Shown here: positions 9,895 through 15,076 of the stretch, piece after piece | Layout: each line of letters starts with the position of its first letter | Position numbering within the stretch: position 1 is the stretch's first letter | From: Haplosporangium gracile | Taxonomy: Eukaryota; Mortierellomycota; Mortierellomycetes; Mortierellales; Mortierellaceae | Assembly (NCBI GenBank): GCA_015499985.1 | Contig: JAAAUF010000250.1 | Span: 1-15,076 of the forward strand | Length of the DNA: 15,076 nucleotides | Direction: 5' to 3' | Notes under the pieces: generated by a model | Database searches by the model: none | What the model was told of the DNA's origin: nothing | What the model saw: the letters and a program-made list of their open reading frames with translations, nothing else | Program-made: the position numbers and the translations under genes

Positions 9895-11681
9895 CTATCG
9901 ACGTCTGGAGAGAGCGGTCTCTGCAAGAGCCAAGATGGTCCCTACACCAGAGGTCGATAGACCAACACTCTCGGGGATGTACCGGAAGACTTGGGATAAC
10001 ATGCAGCAGTTTTTCATAAGGGCGGGCTGGTGACTAACGTGGTTCACGACTGTCTCGACAGCCTCTTTGGCCAATCCAACAATACCAGGGTTGCCAGCAC
10101 GAAGGTTGGCGGCGAGTGTTTGACTGAGGAAATAGGTCATCGCAAACTTAAAGACAAAGTAGGAAAGGCCAGAAGTGGTCTTGCGGGAAAGGAGGCCGGA
10201 TGGCTGAGCCTGGTCATGTTTGTGCGAACGAGATCGGTCAACGTTAAAGAGTTGGGAAAGAAGGGTAGGGATGGCGAACAGGGCTCCGTAGTATGCGAAA
10301 AATGGCTTTAAGAAGTTAGGCCAATTGGTTAAAAGGTTTAGGCAGGAGAACCATCCCTCTTCCTGCTATGTGTAAAGTGACCAAGGGAGGAAATGGTTTA
10401 ATATATAGTCTTGAGTGCTTTCAGTATTCAATAGGTACAAAGTATGCCAAGGCTGATGTATAAAGACAGATGGCGCATGAAAGAGAGAGAGAGAGAGTGA
10501 GAGTGAGTGAGTGAGAGCAAGGTACCTGGCTGTTCTGAGCGAACGCTGACAAGAGAAAGATTGTCAGCTCGAGAAGAAGTGTGATCCAGACAAAGCCCAG
10601 ACTGTTTGAGCCCAGATCATGTAACACTTGCCACTTGTTGGATATGCAGGAAGCACAGTTCGCTAAGCGGTGCTGGATCATGCTGCAGACTTTGCCACGA
10701 AGGCCCACGCGCTCCTCCTCGCCATGACGGCCATGACGGCCATGGCGACTGTGGTGGTGGTGATCACTATCCTCGTCTGCGTGGCGATGATGGGACCCGC
10801 GACGGACGCTCTTGCCCTTGTTGCCCGATACAGCTCCAACAACGTCGTCAATAACATTAACAACATTAGAAGTCAGATCCTTGGAGGCACGTCGAATAGT
10901 CGCCTTCCCAGACTGTAGCTTTTCGTGGAGGGTATGTTCCAGCGAGCTTGCAAGCTCCTTTGCCTCGTGAATATCGGTTTGAAGGTCGTCCATGAAGTTG
11001 CGAACCTGATGCTCCGATAATGGATCTTCAGCACTCTCAGAGTCAGAACTACGTCCAAATCTATGTAGGCAAAGAGATCCCATTGTTGGCCTACTATTAG
11101 CAATCGGTGGTGTCTGGTCAAATTATGATCAAAATTAGAAAGAACGGTAGTTTGGTTGACTCACTTGGACTTGCGAGTTGCAGTAACATGCACGGTCGAC
11201 TTTTTGGGTGATGATCGCCTTGAGCGAGTTCGAACACCTCCATCAGAACTATCTTCGTCGTCGTCGGCGGCGGAGGAAAGACTAACTAGACGACTACTCT
11301 CGGTTGAGCGGCGATTGCTCGCTCTTGGACTCTCCTCGCGGAAAAGGTCGCGAAGAGATGGATCACTGGCGCCATGTTTGACAACATGATGTCTGTCGAG
11401 ACAGCGACAAAAGGCAAACGGCAGGTCAATAATTAGATGCTTCCTCAGCGCAATAATGGACAAAATATGAATGAAAAGCCTTTACCTAATTCTATCGACG
11501 AGTTCTTCTCGAACGCCTTCCGAGGAAAGGCCCAAGTTTAAAGCCAGCTCTATTGCAGAGGTAACGTCAAACGTGTTAGCGAGTATTGCAGACACAGCAT
11601 AGAGCCGCAGCAGTTATAATTCATTACGGCATGCACACCTTTGAGCTCGTTCTTGCGGCGTTTTAAAAGCGCACTTGACAT
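9895..11681 (-). CDS. SAP/HeH-domain membrane protein, five exons
   Basis: Spliced minus-strand model: exons 11681-11639, 11549-11486, 11392-11165, 11060-10526 and 10362-9895; 1338 nt, 445 residues, TAG stop, phases agreeing throughout. Introns are 89, 93, 104 and 163 bp. Residues about 5-40 join to ELKELALNLGLSSEGVREE followed by LVDRIRHHVVKH, the two-helix pattern of a SAP/HeH domain (conserved Leu, Gly-Leu and basic end). Then come an acidic run DDDEDSSD (79-86), a basic NLS-like run RTRSRRSSPKK (90-100), a helical region (about 125-190) and a His-rich stretch (202-225, with repeated RHG). Membrane segments are likely at about 267-287, 309-329 and 354-372, followed by a short, moderately hydrophobic C-terminal helix and a terminal RRR. 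SAP/HeH domains bind DNA in chromatin proteins and occur in inner-nuclear-membrane proteins such as yeast Src1/Heh1. A nuclear-envelope role here is inference. I recall similar unnamed fungal proteins but cannot name a family. The third acceptor (before 11060) has nearby rivals. Confidence 0.75.
10481..10517. repeat. GA / GAGT microsatellite inside an intron
   Basis: An (AG)n run of about eight units passes into GAGT/GAGTGA repeats. It lies fully within the last intron (10363-10525) of the SAP-domain gene, just inside the donor site. It makes this the longest intron of that gene. Confidence 0.85.
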
Positions 11682-12344
11682 TTTTTTTTGTTCTTTTCTA
11701 CGTTGGAAGAGGAGGGGTTGAGGATAGAGAGAATTATGAGCTGTTTTATTCACGGCAGAAAGAAAAGAGGGGTAAGATGGAAGGGGAGAAGAAAATATAT
11801 ATTAAAAAAAACCGAAAAGGACAAAAAACCAGCAGCAGTTCGTGTCAGGTTGTTAGTGGTTGTTGAGAAGGTTTTTTTCTTGTGTGGATGAGACCCAGGC
11901 GAGAAGAGAACGAGACAGATCGAGAGGGAATGCGCCCTAGAAACAAGCCAAATATGGACAAGAAAGGCCAAGCCGGTGCGAAACAGGATAAGGAATCGCA
12001 GCTGGACAATGATGTCGTATCTATTTCTCACACGTCTTCGTCGTTGTTGTATTCACGGACGAGTTGTGATTAAATAACCATGCGCCGTTTAGGCTGAATG
12101 AAAGGCGAGATATCCCTCGAGTGATCGAGTGGAGGTGACCGTTGGCCACTATCTATCAACTCGTCCCGTACATGCATGTATTCTCTGCATTTGCCACCAA
12201 AAATCAAGTTGAGGTTATTAGTCACGTGCATTCGATCCACAACAAGGCAATTCAAGCATTCGTGGAAAGATGTTTTTGTTCAACAGACAGCCGCAGGAAC
12301 AACAATAACAAACAACTTTCCATTCGCGCGACAATTGGCAGACA
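11682..12344. other. Divergent intergenic region between the SAP-domain gene and ORC3
   Basis: 663 bp. The left part (11682-11880) is purine-rich on the + strand, so it is a pyrimidine-rich leader for the minus-strand gene; an ATATATATT at 11795-11803 is about 115 bp upstream of that gene's ATG and may be its TATA element. A short + frame (11882-12073) is Lys/Glu/Asp-rich but matches nothing I know. The right part may hold the last exon of a small antisense gene, listed separately. Confidence 0.5.
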
Positions 12345-12551
12345 ATGGATGAATTCGACTCACTCACTGACGTATGCTGCCATTTCTGTTGTTCACACAA
12401 GGGTCATATTTGAACGCAGCAGGATGAACGTTGATTGTCACACCAGGAACACAATTCACAATCGAATCTAACACAAAAAATACATTAACGCTGCAACACA
12501 TCTCTCCTATTGTTCTTCGCCACCATTAGGGTGTCTTCTTTGTCCCTCCAT
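12070..12551 (-). CDS. Possible small gene antisense to the ORC3 5' end
   Basis: Two exons on the - strand look coding: 12467-12368 and 12184-12070. They splice in phase across a 183 bp intron with a GTGAGT donor, a branch-like ACTAATAAC and a GCAG acceptor. The first reads SIVNCVPGVTINVHPAAFKY and continues about 13 residues; the second ends SPFIQPKRRMVI before TAA. The first exon is preceded by a good acceptor (T-rich, GTGTTAG). An ATG exon at 12551-12524 would complete an 80-residue protein in phase, but its donor (GTGGCG) is weak and it lies opposite ORC3 exon 2. I recognise no family. Chance open frames of this size are not rare, so this is a candidate only. Confidence 0.3.
12223..12228. 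promoter_or_regulatory. CACGTG E-box upstream of ORC3
   Basis: GTCACGTG at 12221-12228 contains the palindromic bHLH core CACGTG and fits the RTCACRTG word bound by Cbf1-type factors. It is about 117 bp before the ORC3 ATG. The stretch TTCGCGCG, about 15 bp before that ATG, is a partial match to E2F/MBF-type cell-cycle sites. Motif evidence only. Confidence 0.3.
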
Positions 12552-15076
12552 CGACCACCGGGAAGACAGCAGGAAAAAGCAAAACAAAGGCGGCAAAAGT
12601 AGCACAGTGTGGTAAGATACTTGTGACCAATATCCGTATTGGCACCCTTTTGCAGAGGATCAAGGCCGGCACTTAGTCATCCTTCCTTTACGCCAATCAA
12701 TGTGATATAGACCACTTCAGGCTGGATGGCTTCCAACAACTCAAGGATGTCAATGAGTCAATAGAAGCTATGGAAATTAGGCGCGCTCTTTTCGACCGGG
12801 AGTGGGAGCTGATGGCTGGCAGGATCGAGAATGTCATGCGGAATATGAACACCATGGTTCTATCGGCCATCTACAGCTTTGTCCACAACGCCTATTCTCA
12901 TCAGTCCAGCGAGTATGTGTGTATGCCATGCTAAGACTTTTTTTGTTTGTTGGTTAGCGAGACATCATGACTTGTTATTCGCCCACATGTGGAGAAAGCA
13001 CTAGTTAATAATGCGCTTCTCGTTTTTAACAGTGCTGTAATGCCATTCTTAGAGCTGCCTACAGGATTGATCTTTGCAGGAATCAATGTCCCGGATCACG
13101 ACCTTCTCTTTCAGCAGATCGCCCAGACAATATCGTCTTCGACGCCACCTTCATCGGGAGCTATGGAAGCGGAGGATACGGAACTGGATAGCAATATAGC
13201 AGCTTCTGCCAGTTCCACGAGCCATGTCGTTGTCCTGCAGTCAAAGGATTGCGCCAATCTGAAAAGTGCTCAAAAGTCCATGATCGAGCAGTTTCTTGGA
13301 CTAAGAATCGTAGGCGCTATTAACCCATTGGAGGTACCTTTACTTTTTTTTTGACCTTGATTGCTAGTACAGGTGTCCCATTAGAATGACGCGTTGTGAT
13401 TATAAACTCAGCTGCTTACAGTTTCCCCCTTACCAACACTTTTACTTAGGGCGGGGCGAGGCTGCAAAACTATGACATGCTTGTCCTGGAACGATGGTAC
13501 CAGTCATTATGCGAATCCAACGAGGGTGCGGGAGAGGAAAGGAAGCAGCCGACGTTGGTCATTATTCTGCAGGACTTTGAAAGTTTCGACTATGATACTC
13601 TCCAGGATTTTATCACGATCTGCAGCAACTACCAGGATAGGATACCGTTTGTCCTGCTGTTGGGATTGGCGACTTCAATCGATGCTCTTCATCAAGGGTT
13701 GCCCAAGGCAGTGCTAAGTAGACTGCAAACCAGGAAGTTCCAGATGCAGCAGTCGTCCGAGTGTCTGACAGCGATTATCGAGGACTTGTTTATCCATGCC
13801 AACGTGGGATTAATGGTCGGGTCTTTACCTCTCAAACAATTGATCGACCAGTTCATTCATTACAATTTTTCTGTGGGCGGCTTTATCTCCAACTTGAAGG
13901 CAGGTGCATTTTTAGATCAACTATTTGATGGAGCTGTAGACGGGATAGTTGGGCCTATATGCTAACATGATTCGCTTTTTGCACTGTTTGTATGTGTAGT
14001 ACATCGTGATGCATCACTTTTACGCCAACCCATTGAGTATCCTGTGCGACCGATCACTCACAGCACAGAGCAAGGCACTAGATTTTTTAACGAAGGGGCA
14101 TTTTGATCACCTTCGGATGCTCCCTTCATTTCAACAGTAAGATAGTAATTTCATATGCCTACAAAGCGCCAATCCATACTGCCCAAGGATATGTCATTGC
14201 TTGAGCCGTTCCTTTGTTAATAGTATCGAGTTACTCTGGGTACGCTAGGTACGTGGAAGACAAGTTGAAGGGCGACCCACAGGAGGCGGAGATGTTGATC
14301 TTAGACGACGAGTTCTTAGTGCAGCAGATTCCAGATATGGTTCAGGGCCTGCGAGAATATCATCAGAACTTTGGGATGATCTTTGACTTTTTGTGGTTCC
14401 TTCAGACTCGGTTCTCAATCTCATTACTCAAAAAATCCAAGCGAGCACTCTACTTTATGGCGCTCGAAGGTACTCTTATCAATTCGAGCCACGTTCCCTT
14501 CCTGCAAAGTCTCGTCCGGTAATGATATATGCTATTTTTTTTATTTACAACTTCAACGTGTCATAATCGATGACAATATCCTTACCTCATAATTGTATTT
14601 GTTTATTGTGTCTAATAGAAAACTAGACTCCAACAATATGATGATGTTTGTTGAGGACTGGCTGCAACTGTTCAAGGAATCGCCACGATGTGTACCCAAA
14701 AAATCGACGACCCTGGAGAACGCTATGGACGGAGAGCTGATTGTGGTACAGAGTATTCGGGACAGGATGGCAGCTCTCTTGGACAACGTCAGCGAGGACT
14801 CTGTCACCAGCAGCAGTGAAATTGAGGACAATGGTGAGGAAGCTGAGGATTCCTCCAAGATGTTGAGTGGAGGATTTGTGAAGAAGCGGAAACTGGTCAG
14901 TTTGAATGTGTACGCACACGAGACGGATAGCCGACAGACCAGGATAGCAAAGAAGACGCGTGAGACTGCCAGGATACCCAAGGGCGCTCTAGGAGCATAC
15001 ACGTTGCTGGTCAAGGAGATTGACGAGACCATTTCACGACTCTTCAGGTATCTTTTCCTCATGCGGTTAGGATTGG
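12345..15076 (+). CDS. ORC3: Origin recognition complex subunit 3 (partial, 3' end outside window)
   Basis: Spliced model: exons 12345-12371, 12530-12611, 12711-12912, 13033-13333, 13450-13899, 14000-14136, 14249-14518 and 14619-15047, the last ending at a GTATCT donor 29 bp before the window edge. This gives 1898 nt, about 632 residues, in phase throughout. ORC3 is a core subunit of the complex that marks replication origins and loads MCM helicase in the nucleus. Family features: the start MDEFDSLTD-GVFFVPP; ELPTGLIFAGINVPDHDLL (residues about 109-127), matching the human PTALVLGVNVTDHD region; VIILQDFESFDYDTLQDF and IPFVLLLGLATSIDALH; then YIVMHHFYANPLSILC and MLPSFQQYVEDKL. The degenerate AAA-like core without a clear Walker A is usual for ORC3. 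The last visible exon has a Ser/Glu-rich acidic loop, then a basic KKRKL possible NLS. Exon 1 is a 27-nt inference from its start codon and donor. The winged-helix C-terminus lies beyond the window. Confidence 0.9.
13900..13999 (+). other. Probable GC-AG intron of ORC3
   Basis: The conserved ORC3 reading runs GGFISNLK, then YIVMHHFYANPLS, which needs exon 5 to end at AAG 13899 and exon 6 to start at TAC 14000. The intron then begins GCAGGT, close to the known GC-donor consensus GCAAGT, and ends GTGTAG. A branch-like TGCTAAC lies about 35 bp before the acceptor. The length of 100 bp matches its neighbours. An alternative GT donor (GTAGAC at about 13936) would add 12 residues inside a conserved stretch. 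Confidence 0.6.

Noticed and set aside
10421..11083. Taking the ATG at 11083 as the start of the SAP-domain gene
   Set aside because: The residues after it (MGSLCLHR) fall in what looks like the branch point and pyrimidine tract of an intron, and upstream exons join in phase to give a SAP-like domain.
11225..11240. tRNA T-loop-like word (TTCGAAC)
   Set aside because: It lies in coding exon 3 of the SAP-domain gene and has no matching acceptor, D or anticodon arms around it.
11444..11485. A 42 bp version of the second intron of the SAP-domain gene
   Set aside because: It keeps frame but uses a poor acceptor (GCGCTGAG). The 93 bp version ending at 11393 has a CTAAT branch point and a long pyrimidine tract, and gives a better SAP-domain end.

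Overview
The window is nuclear DNA from a fungus with intron-rich, closely packed protein genes. Splice sites are mostly GT-AG with CTAAC/CTAAT-like branch points, and introns run from about 38 to 183 bp. Gene content and protein style (an ABCC transporter with an N-terminal TMD0, origin recognition complex subunit 3, long Ser/Asn/Gln-rich regulators) fit an early-diverging fungus, perhaps Mortierella-like. The lineage is an inference; no rRNA or other marker settles it. All exon coordinates below were derived by eye from splice signals and reading-frame phase.

Layout, left to right. (1) 227-722 (+): a 94-residue single-pass membrane protein in four small exons. (2) 917-2911 (-): a 664-residue intronless, low-complexity protein with acidic/hydrophobic patches that resemble transcription activation domains but no visible DNA-binding domain; it converges on gene 1. 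(3) 3513-8681 (-): a complete six-exon, 1551-residue ABCC (MRP/Ycf1-type) full transporter, with TMD0, two TMD-NBD halves and an acidic insertion in NBD2. (4) 8682-9894: a 1.2 kb stretch with no convincing gene, holding a compact array of three GATAA motifs upstream of the transporter. (5) 9895-11681 (-): a five-exon, 445-residue protein with an N-terminal SAP/HeH-like domain, a His-rich stretch and about three C-terminal membrane segments; a nuclear-envelope role is possible but unproven. (6) 11682-12344: a divergent intergenic region with a CACGTG motif. (7) 12345 to the window end (+): ORC3, eight exons visible, cut off by the window edge, with one probable GC-AG intron. A possible small antisense gene (12070-12551, -) overlaps the 5' end of ORC3.

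The genes do not form a pathway; this looks like an ordinary eukaryotic neighbourhood. I found no mobile element, CRISPR array, tRNA, rRNA or biosynthetic cluster. The points most worth following up are the membrane SAP protein, the antisense overlap at ORC3, the GC-AG intron, the NBD2 insertion, and the activation-domain-like protein without a DNA-binding domain.
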